Source: Epichloe hybrida (lineage: Eukaryota; Ascomycota; Sordariomycetes; Hypocreales; Clavicipitaceae). Taken from it: a DNA stretch of 64,000 nucleotides. The stretch covers positions 434,001 through 498,000 of the forward strand of contig JAFEKR010000023.1 in NCBI GenBank assembly GCA_019022495.1, written 5' to 3'. Below are positions 20,120-32,656 of this stretch, piece by piece. The notes beneath the pieces are model-generated. The model was not told the origin of the DNA and ran no database searches. It worked only from the letters and a program-made list of their open reading frames with translations. Made by a program: the position numbers and the translations under genes. Position 1 is the first letter of the stretch; every line of letters begins with the position of its first letter.

Positions 20120-20830
20120 GTGGGTCTAAAGTGGGTCTTACTAATAATAGTATTAACTTCTTTATAGCTTATTTACTAAGGTATTTATGATTTTCTCTTA
20201 AAAAGATAGTATACTTAAAAGTGGATCCAAAGTGGGTCTTACTAATTATAGTATTAACTTCTTAATAGCTTATTTGCTATATATATGATTTTCTCTTAAA
20301 AAGAAGGTGTATATAAAAGTGGGTCTAAAGTGGGCCTTACTAATTATAGTATTAATTTCTTAATAGCTTATTTACTAAGATATTTATAATGTTCTCTTAA
20401 AAAGATAGTATACTTAAAAGTGGGTCTAAAGTGGGTCTTACTAATAATAGTATTAACTTCTTTATAGCTTATTTGCTTAGATATATATGATTTTTTATTA
20501 AAAAGAAAGTATACTTAAAAGTGGATCTAAAGTGGGTCTTACTAATTATAGTATTAACTTCTTAATAGCTTATTTGCTAAGATATTTATGATTTTCTCTT
20601 AAAAAGAAGGTGTTTATAAAAGTGGGTCTAAAGTGGGTCTTACTAATAATAATATTAACTTCTTTATAGCTTATTTGCTTAGATATATATGATTTTTTAT
20701 TAAAAAGAAAGTATACTTAAAAGTAAGTTTAAAGTAAGCCTTATGAATTATAGTACTTACTTCTTTATAGCTTATTTACTTAAATATATATGATTTTCTA
20801 TTAAAATAAGTATACTTAAAAGTAAGTTTT
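20120..20830 (+). repeat. 101-bp satellite, about seven units
   Basis: Units start at about 20,120, 20,221, 20,319, 20,420, 20,521, 20,622 and 20,723, with a decayed eighth at 20,822. Each begins AAAGTGG(G/A)TCTAAAGTGGG and contains AGTATTAA(C/T)TTCTT and ATGATTTTCTCTTAAAAAGA. The G-rich start is kept in most units while the surroundings are AT-rich. It lies wholly inside the hAT-like element. Confidence 0.85.
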
Positions 20831-21049
20831 TAATATTTTTCTAAGAAATAAGCTTAAAAAGTAAGTTTTATTAGTTTTATAAGTTATAATTAAGATTAGT
20901 ATAGTAATTTAACCTTAATCTATATTTTAAGAAACCTAATATATACTTTTCTAATTATTTAAGTTATTTCTTACTATTAATTTCTAATTACTTTACCTAA
21001 ATATTAAAAAATAAAAAATAATTACATTTAATTACAAATAATTACAAAT

Positions 21050-21217
21050 AATTACATGTAATGTAATGTAATGTGTGAAAGGGGGGTGTAATGTAATGTA
21101 ATGTGTGAAAGGGGGGTGTAATGTAATGTAATGTAATGTGTAATGTAATGTAATGTGTAATAATTACATTACATTACAAACATTACACAATGTAATGTAA
21201 TGTAATGTGATGCTCTG
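21050..21217. repeat. Subterminal TGTAA/CATTACA repeat array
   Basis: Many copies of TGTAA in both orientations, including a duplicated block GTGTGAAAGGGGGG, forming the right end of the hAT-like element. Such subterminal repeats are transposase-binding sites in hAT elements. The role here is inference. Confidence 0.7.
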
Positions 21218-24200
21218 AATATTATAAAGTAGCTTACTAAGAGAAATATACTCTTTTATACTATAATTTAGGGCAAAGAGCTCTGCTTCTATACTTAAAG
21301 TTATTATATAATATTACCTTCTAGACTTCTAATTAATTATAGCGCTATATATAATAAAGACATAGCCTTATATTAACTTCTAAGTCTTAGGATTATCGCT
21401 AAGTAAAGCATCTATGCTAGAAAATAATATATTAAAGCTATCTACACCTAAATATTATAAGCAGAATTTCTTTATGTTCTAAGCGTATAATAGAGTGCCC
21501 TATGCTAGCTTAATGTGCTTTACTAATAGATTTATTATAAAAGAGGCTAGCTTTAAAGCTATAAACGCTATATTAGGTTTTCTAATAATATAAAGGTACA
21601 CTAAAGAGCTTATAATTGCTTTATAGTAGCTAATTTCTTTATCTAAAGCTTTATTATTATTTAGGTAGATTATAGCTATTAGGAGAGAAGCTATAATTAA
21701 GCTCTTTAACTTATTATTAACGATGTTAGGAATGAACTTCTAAGCGATCTTTTAAATGTATAATTCCTATGATAACTATATCTCTTTAGTTTCGTAGTTT
21801 CTAATAATTTTAATGCCTAGGAACCACTTTAATTCGCCTTAGTCCTTAATGTCTAGGCTGTTTATTAATTACTTATGTAATTCTTTAAATTCTGCTTTAG
21901 ATCTATTAGGGTAAAGCACTATAATATTATTTACATAGAAAAACAGGATAAAATTATCCTTTATAAAGATATATAGGTTTTCTTTCCCTTAGATAAAGCT
22001 AAGCTCTAAAAGGAATCTTTTTAAATAAAGAAACTATTATTAGGGAGCTTCCCGTAGCCTATATAATGCTTTAATTATCTTCTAGAGATAACCTTTCGCG
22101 TTTATACCCTCTAGGGGCTTATAGAAAATAGGTTCTTTAAGTTTTGTGTATAGGAAGGCATTCTAAATATTATATTATTAAGTATTAAGATTATTAGCAT
22201 AGTAAACCGCAAGTAGTATTTATAAAGATTAAGAAACAAGCGTTATAGTGTAGTTATTAAGGTTATCCTTTAGTTATTAATTACCTTATACTACTATTTA
22301 AGCCTTAAACTTTATAACTATGCCCTTTTTATTAGTTTTATATTTAAAAACCTAGCTAAGGTTAATAATTTCCTTATACTTATTAGGATTAATTAGTTCC
22401 TTAGGTATATTCTCCTAGTAGTTTAAGGATAGAAGCTTTAAAAGCTCCTTTATAATTACTTCCTTCTAGTAGTTATAATATAGTAATGCTATTACCTAAT
22501 AATAATAAGCAGGTTCTAGAGGCATATCTTTAATATATAAATTATACTAAGTTTCTTAGAGCGCTATAGAGAAAGCAGAAGAAAACTATACTTACCTAGC
22601 TTTCCTTAAATCCTTTTATTAATATTTTCTAGTTATAATATTATTTAGATTAATACTATTATTATAAAGACTATAATTCTCTATAGTCTTACTACTTTTA
22701 GTAGTAATTTCGCTAGTCTCCATAGTAGTCTCCGTGTGTTTAGCTATTACGTTACTTATAAATTTATTAATCTTATAAAATAGCGTATTATTATCTTATA
22801 CTTAAAGCTTTATATTCTCTATAGTAACTAATGCCTTATAAGAAGAGTTAAAAGGGGTTAAAAGAGCACTAATATAGCTGCTTTCTTACCCTAATATATA
22901 AGGTAGTGTTTCTACTTTAAACTAATTATTTTCTTACTTTATAACTAAGGGCTAGAAGTTATAATTCTCCTCTTCTAGGTCTATTCCTATAAGGTCTTAA
23001 CTAATTTCTTTATTAAGGTCTTTAGCTTTAAGCTCTTTAAGTAATATAATTATTAATATCTTCTCTATCTAGGCTAATTTAATCTCTTCTTCTAGTTTAA
23101 AGAATAAAGCCTTATTAAACTATACACATGCTAATATAATAACCTTATAATTATAAAGGGTTAGAACCTAGATAATATACTAAGATTTACCCTTATAACC
23201 TATAAGGTATTTAATATAAGCTTTTTGCTCTAACTAAGGGATTAAGTTATTTAATTTAATATACTCTAGGGCTTTTGTTATTATAGGAAACGCTTTATAT
23301 CTATAAGCTTAGAGGTATGAAATTAAGGGCTTTTAGGTCTCTAATATCTGCGAATAAGTAGGGATGGTTTTCCTAGCCTAATTCTACTAAAGTTTATATA
23401 GTGTAATCTATTTTCTATAATACTTAAAAGGCATTTAATTTAATAGATAAACCGCCGTGTTAAATATCTTATTATTAAGTTCTAATAGGAATCTAGCCTC
23501 TAGACTTAATATATAAGCCTTTTACTTAACCACGCCCCTAGATCTCTCTGCCTTACTATTCTAACTAGGTGTTAAGGGAGCTGAATTATAGACTATAATA
23601 CCCGCGAGGGCTATCTTATCCTTTATGTTCTCTATAAAGAGGGCCTTTTTAATATTACTATACAAAAATCGTAGCTAAACCCTAAATTAAGTGCTTAGAA
23701 ACGCTACTATTATATAGAAGCTATTACAAATCCTATTCTTTAATTTAAATAAGTAGAAGAATTATATTAAGGCTATAAGGTATGTAAAAACACACTAATA
23801 CCTATTACTATTCTAATAAGGAGAGTTATAGTACTCTAGATTAACTAAAAGCCTATAACCTAGTCCTTAAGGAAGTCCTTTAGGTATAACCTGCGATCTC
23901 TAGCGCTTAGCTTTACCTATAGCACAGATCTTACACTCTATAAGCTTAGGTCCTATTAATTTAACACCTAAAGTTATATTTATAAGCTTTACAAAAGCCC
24001 TTTTGCCTAGATAACCACTTCTATAATACTAGAGATTTATATCTCCTCTTATAGGTAGCCTAGGAGCTTTGCTAAATATAGCGTTAGCCTCTTTTAAGTC
24101 TTCTAATAGCCTTAAAAGCATATAAAGCTTATTAATATCATATACCCTAGCCATAGGCTAGTTTCCTTTGTAAAGAAATCCCTTCTTTTAATTCTAGAAG

Positions 24201-25776
24201 ATGCTTACTTTTATTATAATTATCGCTAATACTAGATTAACGTGGAATTTAGGAATAAATAGAGCTAACTCTAATACAATAGTTCTCTCTCTTCGCGATA
24301 CAGAATCTATAATAGATATGCTCACAGGCCCTTAACCTAAAGCTATATAAATTATACTACTAGCCTTAACTTCTATTACTACATCCTTATTAAATTTAGA
24401 TCATTTAAACCATTAGATATTATTAAAGATATAAATGTTTGCTCTAGAGTTATAGAGGACTATATTCCTTCTTAATTCTAAGTTATTCCTAGTGTTTAAT
24501 GAATTCATGCTTTCCTTTAATAATTCCGCGCGCTTAAAGCATACAAATAATAATATATTAGCTAACTTTTCGCCTAGAGTAATAGCTACTAAGTTATTTA
24601 TAAGGTTCTATAAAGGCATAATAATCTCGTTACCCTTCTTCTCTAGCTTCTAATTTATAGCCTTTGATTTCTCCTATAGGTTAGCCTTAAGATACTTCTT
24701 AATATTCTCTTTAGAATTTTTCCTAACTTCCTAGTTCTTTAAAGCAGCTTCTAGCTTATAAAGAGCCTTAAATAAATTACAGGATTCCTACCACTTTAAG
24801 GCATTCTTTATATTATAATTCGTATATCCAGGGCACTTAGGCCTCTCTAGCTTCGTTAAATCATTTAATCTATTACTTATAAGAGTATTAGTAGTCTTTA
24901 GTTTCTTTAGCGGGGCCTTATAGTCCCTTTTAAACTTGGCGATAGCTTTGATTAAGCTTATTTTCATCCCTTTATTAAGCAAGTTATTTTATTTCTTCTA
25001 AAATAACTTATATTTACTTTAAAGAGGCGTAATAAACTTATATAGTATTATCTCTTTAGTCTATTAGGTCCTAAGGTCTAGATAATTCCTCTAAAGTACT
25101 TTAATTATTATAGCCTACTTATACTAATTATAGGTACCTTTAGCTTATAAATAATTATTTAAATAGTTCTCTATAAGGATTAGTATCTTCTTTATATTTA
25201 GCTTATACTACTTATAAAGAAGCAAGAGTATCCTTTGGATATAATATTAAATAGACTCCTTCTCCTTAACCTTAGTGTTAAAGTTAAGGGAATCTTAAAT
25301 ATTTTTTAAAAGGGTCTTATAAATATATTCCTTAATCTTTAGTATCTGTTTAGCTAGATTATAATACTTTATAAGCTTAAATTAAAGCTCCTTATATTTA
25401 AAATTAAAGCAATTCTTTATATCTTTATATACTAGCTTCTAATCCTTAAGAGCATTAGGGTTATCCTCTGTAATCTCTAGTCTCTAACCCCTCTATAGGT
25501 ATGTAAGTATTATAGGTTCTTTAAGTAATTTAACCTTATTTAGGTTAATATACTCCTAGACCCTATAGGATTCCGCGTAATTCTTAATTTATATAAACTA
25601 CTTAATCTAGTCCTTCTCTAATAATAACACTATATTTAGAGTTTTTTTTAGATATATTAAAGGGGAATATACTATATAAGGGAAGCGTAGGATGTGATAA
25701 TTAACTATTAATTAATATAACAAGGCCGTTTATCTTGTGATATTAGTAAGCGTTAATTTAATTAATCTAACGGAGC

Positions 25777-26072
25777 TGTTGGTATCTACAGGATACCATT
25801 GACCTACGCGTAGGGTTTTCGGGGTAAACTAAAGTGTATGTAATTATTATATATTCTAGTTTATTAAAGCAAGCAAAAGAGGGATTAAATAGAAGCAAAG
25901 AGGGTGCGCTATTTATCACAGGAAAAGGGGCCTTAATTAGGGTTATTAGCGAAGAGGCTACATATGCTAACCTTAATTACGGCGCGGTTAGGCTAGATAT
26001 GTGGGTCCGTGATACAACGCGCCTACCTAATTAGAGGCATATACCCTTATTAATATTATGCTTATTCTAATA
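25777..26072 (-). repeat. Inner copia 3' LTR
   Basis: 296 bp, aligned end to end with 31,857-32,152. Its first 45 bp are less AT-shifted than the same segment of the partner LTR. Its last bases have changed to TATTCTAATA, losing the terminal CA. Confidence 0.9.
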
Positions 26073-29000
26073 CTAGAAACTCTCTCTCTTTAACATAATT
26101 ATTAACACATAATATTAATAAGAGAAGTAAATAGGAATTAAGGAATAAATGAGATTAAATGATTGCGAATAATATTATAAGAAAAGGGTAAGGGAAAGGG
26201 GTATAATAAATAACAAAATCTAATCTATAAGCCTATATAAGGATAAGTAGGCCTAATTCTTAACACCTTTAATCTTATTAGATTAACACAAACGTTATAA
26301 TTATATAACCCACCCTTCTATCCTAATAGTTACCTTATTGCTTGTGATAAACCTCTTAAATGCCTTATTTAGCAATGCCTTTATAAATACATTAGTAAGG
26401 TTATTATTCCTATTAATCCATCTAATCTCATAGATCTCTTGTCGCTTGTATAATTAACGAAGGGCTATGATATTAATTATAAGACGCTTCTCCTTTATAG
26501 TACTAAGCTTAATAAGGTATTTATATAAAAAGTACAAATTAGTATAGATAATAATAGGAATCGTAAGGAGGTTTAATTAATAAGTAATTAACCTAAGCGT
26601 TATTAAGACTACGTAAGCTATATTAGCACTAGTAATTATACTATAGATCTTAGAGGTAAGCACACTTCTTATGACTCTCTTGCTCTTAGTAGAGCTGTAG
26701 TGTATAATATTACCTTAGATTGTAAAGGTGCTTTCCTCTTAGACTTTACTAGCTAGGATAAGCACGTAGCCTAGCTAGGAAGTAAGGTCCTAGTTATTAG
26801 TAAATAATCTATCTATAAATATAAAAAGCTTTACCTTTTTAAGATTAAATAGTATAAACCTTAATCCTTAGCTTAGATTATTAATTTACTATTAAATCTA
26901 TTAGTTTAGGCTCTTTATATCTTAAGGTAATAGCTCTTAGTGTTATATAGTAATAGAGAGGTTAAAGCAAGCTTTAGGTTAGTAAATTAAGGTAATATAC
27001 GCGCCTTAAGCTTATTATTCTATGTATGCCTGTTTTAAATTAGTTAATAGGATTAACTAAAGCTTTCTACTCTAGCCCTTTTGCCTTAACGTAATTACAT
27101 TATTTTTAAAAGTAATAATACTACTATTAAAGGTTAGTAAGTTCCCTATAGAAAGGATTTACTTTAGTTTAGTAGCAAAAGAAGTAGCTTTTAATTAATC
27201 TTTCTCTTATTAAGAAAACTCACGGTTAGATAGTCTAATTATATTATTAGTCTACATCCCTATATACACAAAGGTTAGGTTCTCCTTTATTATTACAAGT
27301 AAGCATAGGTCAAATATAGAGGTTATTATCTAGAGCATTTCTCTATGGTAATAATGATACATTACCTACTAGTAGGTGCTAGCTTCTGTAATACTATATA
27401 AAGGCTTAATTACTTATATTATTATGCCTATAGGGTATAGGTAATAGATTTAGATAGGGATTTGGGCTAGGATTATACAACTAAGAAGCGTTTATGCTTA
27501 TATATAGGCCTGTGTGATATTACGAAGCTAGAGGATAAGGCCTAGTAATAATAACGCAGGTGCTATCACGAGAATTAATAGCTAGCTAGCTCGCTAGATT
27601 ATTAGGGCCTGTGTGAGGATTACTAGCTTCTTCTTATCGCTGTAACCTTAGATTACGAGCCTTGACTTCTTGTATAGATTCGTTATCTTGCCCTTTACCT
27701 CATTAATAATATAGGAATTAAAAATTCAAACTCTACTATGCTCTCTTTTATTATACTTAATAAATTCAAACACGCCTTATTTAATTAGAGAATTAATCTT
27801 CGCTTTAGTAAATAGCTTAAAGGGTTTACTAGGGGTCTTAATAATTCCTTCCTTATATAATCAGATTATAAGCTTAAGGTTAGAGCTTTCCTTAGCTAAT
27901 AGAAAGACATTAGTCTTATCTTTTATTTAATTTACGTAATTAATATTAGATATAATAATAGGGGGGTTTTTCCGAGGTCTTCTAGGTCCTTACCTTAGGG
28001 GATTAGCGGAAGGGGTGGCTATAGGCTATAGGGAGGTGTCTTAGTTATTTACGCTCTTAGGAGGTCTCTCTTTATTAGGATCTTTATAAAAAGGCCTAAT
28101 AGATATTAATCTAAAGGCCTTAGGGCCTTAAGGGAGCTTAAGAGTATAAGTCTTACCCTCTATAGCTACTAGCTTATAGGGGCCTGCCTATCCTTTACCT
28201 TTATGCTACACACGTATAAGCAATCCTAGCGGGAGGTTAATAGTTGTAAAGGTGTTAGAACCATTCCTTATAGTAAGGGCATTACTAACTTTCCACTAGG
28301 CATAAATACGCTTAACTTCCTTTATTACTAGTTAGATTGCAAGGGCTTACTACGTGATATCTAGTGATAGAGGTAATTCCTTAACTATATAAGGATACGC
28401 GCTAAAAATAAGGACTATTAGTATAAGACTATTTAATCCTATAGTGTTATTTATAGCTTTAACTACTATTTATAATGCTATAGGCTCTAGCGTTATTAGG
28501 CATTCCCATTAGATAATATTATAGGCTCTTTAGAGCGGCCTGTAATATTGCTTAACCTTACTAATGCTATAGTAAGCCTTAATAGGGATATCTTTAATCT
28601 TAATTACTATTAATAACATAAGCTGCTTAAATTCCTTGCCTCTAAAGGTTGTTCTAGTATCCGTAATGATTAAATCCAGGGGGCCTAGATAAATATTAAT
28701 CTAGTAAAGATAGAGTGCTTCCTACGTAGTCTTTATAGAGATATCTTTAATAAATCTAGCTATATTAAAGGATATAGCCGTATTAATAACTTATAGAATA
28801 GGGTAGTTACTATTAAAATACATAATGTCTATAATAATTTCGTAATTATAAGTATATTTATCCTAAAGAGTGAATTTAAACTAATGTAGGCTATTTGCGT
28901 GTAATTAGTACTACTAGCAAACCTTAGTTAGTTTCTTAATAGCTTTAAACTTAACCTTATGCCCTAATTTACATAATAAATTATAAAGATATTAAACTAA

Positions 29001-31856
29001 AGGGTGTCTAAAGCATTAATGTAATTAGCAGAGCTTAATCTCTATAAGATAACTCTAAGTAACACTTTCTTCTTTGTTAAGAAGTATTTATATATGCCCC
29101 TATTTATATATAATAGGAACCTTAATATTCCCTTGCTATAAAATGTTCTTTAATATATAGAAATTAATCTTTAGGTAGGTTATATTATTAAGGCATAAGA
29201 GAAAGGGAGTATTTATAGGGATTACCTAAAAGAGAATAATTCTAAATAGAGTTAGCACTTTAATTAATCTAAGTGCTTTAATTAGTTCTCTAGGGCTAAA
29301 TTTAATCTTTATTTTCCTAGTATTTAACTTATTAAGCATAATAGTTAGTATTACACTTTATAAAGCTAAGAATTAAGGGTGGCTTGCTAATGAATATCCT
29401 GTAGCACCTATATTAGCTATAATACCTTTAAAGGTTCTAGATAAATATTATTCTTTAAGTGTAAATATGCTTAGCGCCTTATCTAGTTCCTAAAGATTAA
29501 ATAAATCCTTCTTAACTAGAGTATAAGTTATTACTTTACTAGCAAGAATCTTAGTAGTTATATAGCTATTATAGGTAGTCCTATGTGTAAAGAAGCTTAT
29601 AGGCACTTAGCTATTACTATCTTCTTTGCTAAAACCAAGTTCTATTAGGTATTAGTTAATATTATTATCCTTAGCTAATTTAGGATTATTATTACCTTTA
29701 TACTATGTTAGGAATATATTATATAAAGAAGCTATTAAGTCTATGTAAGAGTAATTCTTAAATTATTAGAATGCCTTCTTCTAGTCCTTATTTAAGTATT
29801 TAGTTAACTAATAACTTTCTTTGCTATATATATAATACTTTTTTAAGTATTAAGGCTTACTCTTTAATAAAAATTAACTATACTAGGCTTCCTTACCTTT
29901 TCTATTATACTTATAGTTAGTCTAAAAGTGTTCCTTAGTGCTAGCTTCTATAGGGAACTACTACTAATTAATTAAAGCTTTAGATTTACTAATTAATATC
30001 CTTATTTGTTTACAAAAGCATTAGAGGTTAATAGGAGGATTAATAATATAGGCCTTACATTCTAGGATTCCTTTATAAGCATTTAGAATCTAACTACGGA
30101 GGTTTAATTCTAACTAGGATTTATAAGGATTTGCCCTTTAGAGATTTGAAAGCTTTATTATAAGGTCTTTAAAGCACTTAATCTTTAATTTACTAGGGTT
30201 CTCTTAGATAATCATAAGTAGTTATAATCTTCCCTATAATAGATAGTTTTTTTAATATATATTATCTATCTTAAACTTCTGCCTAATCTTATAAATAAGA
30301 GTTAGGAGATCTTAGGGGTCTCCTTAGCCTAAAAGGTTCTTTAAGAAATACTATAAAGGTTTTCCTTTTAGTATAAACTTAAAACCATAGCCTAACTATT
30401 CTTATATAATTCCTAGTATCTTACACTTCCTTTAATAAGTTAAGAGCTTAATATTAAGAATATTATACTCCCTAGCACTATACTTAATACTCTTATTACT
30501 ATAGAATTTATTAAGATTAAGTAGTTACTTTAATAAGAGTTAGCTTATCTTCTAAGGGGGAATAGGGATAATTAAATCTTATAGAAGAGGTACTATAGCC
30601 TTAGATTACAGAGGGGGATTATAGTGCCTTATTATAGGAGAGGAAATAAGGGGGGTCTAGGGTTATAGTTAAAGGCTTATAATAAGGGGATTGCCTTTAT
30701 TATTATGCCTTTGCCTTATACTTAATATACTTAGGGATTAGTATAATAGAATTTAGGAATAGAATAGGAGTAATTATAGTAGCTAAGGGGATTAGGGATA
30801 TTATAAAGTAATTAGTTAATTTATTTAATCTCTAAAAGAAAGGATACTAATAGGGAGAAGGTCTTTATAGAAGTCTTTCTTTACTATTTACCTCTTAAAG
30901 GGGGAATACTTCCTAGTAACTTCTTATATTTCTTTTTCTTTCTAATTATAAAATCTATTATAGTTAATAATATCTTTAAGTAAGACTATTATCTTATAGT
31001 AACTCTATAAGTCTATATAAATACTACTAAAGAAAAGAAAGTCTTAAAGACTCTTTATAGCTTTAGAATTTACTACTTAGAATATCTCTTAGTTTTATTC
31101 TCTAAAGTTATTACTAAAGATAGTAAATAGGGTTTATAGGTATAGGTTTTTATATTTATAGGTTACTTTCTTAATAAGAATTTAGGCTATAAGTTCTTTA
31201 GGGGTAGTGTTTACTTTAAAATTAAATAATTCCTTATTCTCTAGTGCTTATTATATAATATATTAGTGTAAATTAGGGGATATATAGTTAAGGAGGTAAG
31301 ATATAACTTATAGATTAGCTTCTCTTCTAGTATCCTTAGGGGGGAAGGTATATTTATAATTAAAGGGAATATCTTAGGCTCTAAATCCCTTTAGTTAATC
31401 TTAATATTTTACTATAATATTAGTAGTAGATAGGGGGGTAAGGGAAATAGAGAATTAATAGAAGTCTAAAGAATTATAAGTAAAGCTATTATCTTTATCC
31501 CTTAGTAAGTTTAATTAAATAATTAAGAATAGGTTAGGTTAGTTACTAACTAGGCCTTAATTATTTAATAAATATGCTTCTAAGGGTTTATTTATATAAT
31601 AGATATACTAATTAAATAAATAAAGATAGGTTAGGTTAGTTACTAACTAGGCCTTAATTAAGTTAATAAGCTTAGATTTAGTATAGAGCTAGTTATAGTT
31701 ACTTAAGGTAAAAGGAAAGCTAGAATATACTTCTTCCTTAGTATATTTAGTATCTTAAAGTAGCACTTCCTCTTTTATAAGGTAAGTTCTTAATACTAAT
31801 GCCTCTTCTATAAACCTTACTAATCTATAGTATTTATAAAGATAACTACTAATTAG

Positions 31857-32152
31857 TGTTAGTATTTATAGGATACTATTAACCTATATATAAGGTTTTT
31901 AGGGTAGACTAAAGTGTATATAATTATTATATATTCTAGTTTATTAAAGCAAGTAAAAGAGGGATTAAATAGAAGTAAAGAGGGTACGCTATTTATTATA
32001 GGAAAAGGGGCCTTAATTAGGGTTATTAGCGAAGAGGCCATATGTGCTAACCCCGATCACGGCGCGGTTAGGCTGGACATGTAGGTCCGCGATGCAACGC
32101 GCCCACCTAATCAGAGGCGCGCACCCTTGTTAATATCATGCTTGTTCCAACA
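31857..32152 (-). repeat. Inner copia 5' LTR
   Basis: 296 bp ending GTTCCAACA. The last 110 bp keep a GC-rich composition (CGATCACGGCGCGG, CGCGCCCACC) while the first half is AT-shifted. Confidence 0.9.
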
Positions 32153-32214
32153 GGAGCTTAATAACCTTAAAGATAATAATAAATTTAGTAATAGAAGCTA
32201 CCTAGGCTTATAAC

Positions 32215-32434
32215 TATTAGGTAAGGGTGTAAATAAATAATAAAAAGTGTTTAATTTGATTAATTAGAGGTGCAGATAGTAGCTGACTTTTGTACCTAAA
32301 GGGTACATAGTGCGCTATAGTAATGACTAGTCTACGGAGGTACTTCTAATACATTCGTCTCCACTGATGTCTTATCCTAGTTAATGCGCGCCCCTCGCCC
32401 ACACATCCAATGCTTTAGGGAGCTCTTCCTGATA
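32215..32434 (-). repeat. Outer copia 5' LTR
   Basis: 220 bp, TATTAGG...CCTGATA on the plus strand, followed by target duplication GTACT (32,435-32,439). Its distal 100 bp are less mutated than the left LTR. Confidence 0.9.
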
Positions 32435-32656
32435 GTACTACATGTACATACATGTTTAAAATTAAGGCGTAGTGGGGTATCTTACCTAGCAAAAAATCAC
32501 TGCGTCCCGGGCAATTCACATTAACAGCAGCCAAGCCAACTAGGCCAAAAACGGCATACATACGTCGGTACGGATTACATAGGTACATAATGCTCAACAT
32601 GTGCCCACCCCTCTCTTGCACCATCATCTGAATCCCTCGGCCGACATTCCAGCCCT

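Larger units (their letters stand above)
19115..21225. mobile_element. hAT-like DNA transposon, probably non-autonomous, nested in the outer copia
   Basis: Element 19,123-21,217 (2,095 bp) is flanked by a perfect 8-bp duplication AATATTAT (19,115-19,122 and 21,218-21,225). It begins CAGAGCAT and ends ATGCTCTG, an exact 8-bp terminal inverted repeat starting CAG, as in the hAT superfamily, which also makes 8-bp duplications. Subterminal arrays of TGTAA/CATTACA repeats lie inside both ends (19,130-19,160; 21,050-21,205). The interior is very AT-rich and holds a 101-bp satellite. No transposase is recognisable. It sits between the outer copia RNase H end and its 3' LTR, so it inserted after the copia. 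Confidence 0.8.
25777..32152 (-). mobile_element. Inner Ty1/copia LTR retrotransposon nested in the outer copia
   Basis: 6,376 bp with two 296-bp LTRs (25,777-26,072 and 31,857-32,152). The outer ends read TGTTGG...TTCCAACA, flanked by a perfect 5-bp duplication GGAGC (25,772-25,776 and 32,153-32,157). Minus-strand remnants near 26.65-26.80 kb read DLTS*LGYVLILASKV and IIHYSSTKSKRVIRSVL, the end of a copia RNase H domain, so transcription runs right to left as in the outer element. A purine tract (AAAGAGAGAGAG) lies just inside the left LTR, fitting this orientation. The interior is AT-rich with many stops, so no active protein is made. Confidence 0.9.
18544..32434 (-). mobile_element. Outer Ty1/copia LTR retrotransposon, AT-mutated, carrying two nested insertions
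   Basis: Bounded by two 220-bp LTRs (18,544-18,763 and 32,215-32,434) and a 5-bp duplication GTACT. It spans 13.9 kb, or about 7.5 kb once the inner copia is subtracted. Minus-strand coding remnants run right to left in copia order. Near 24.78-24.85 kb is a degenerate gag zinc knuckle, and at 21.90-21.96 kb is the reverse transcriptase core FFYVNNIIVLYP, the YVDD motif with both Asp codons changed to Asn by G-to-A. Next to the right LTR on the minus strand is AGTTATAAGCCTAGGTAGC, compatible with a mutated half-tRNA-iMet primer site. Next to the left LTR is a purine tract, ATAGGGGGT. Frequent stops and G/C loss show RIP-like mutation. No intact protein is encoded. Confidence 0.9.

Noticed and set aside
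24788..24982. 64-codon ORF in the AT-rich block
   Set aside because: It is a remnant of the outer copia gag zinc-knuckle region, not an independent gene.
25834..26034. 66-codon ORF on the plus strand
   Set aside because: It lies within the inner copia LTR, and a shifted copy occurs in the other LTR.
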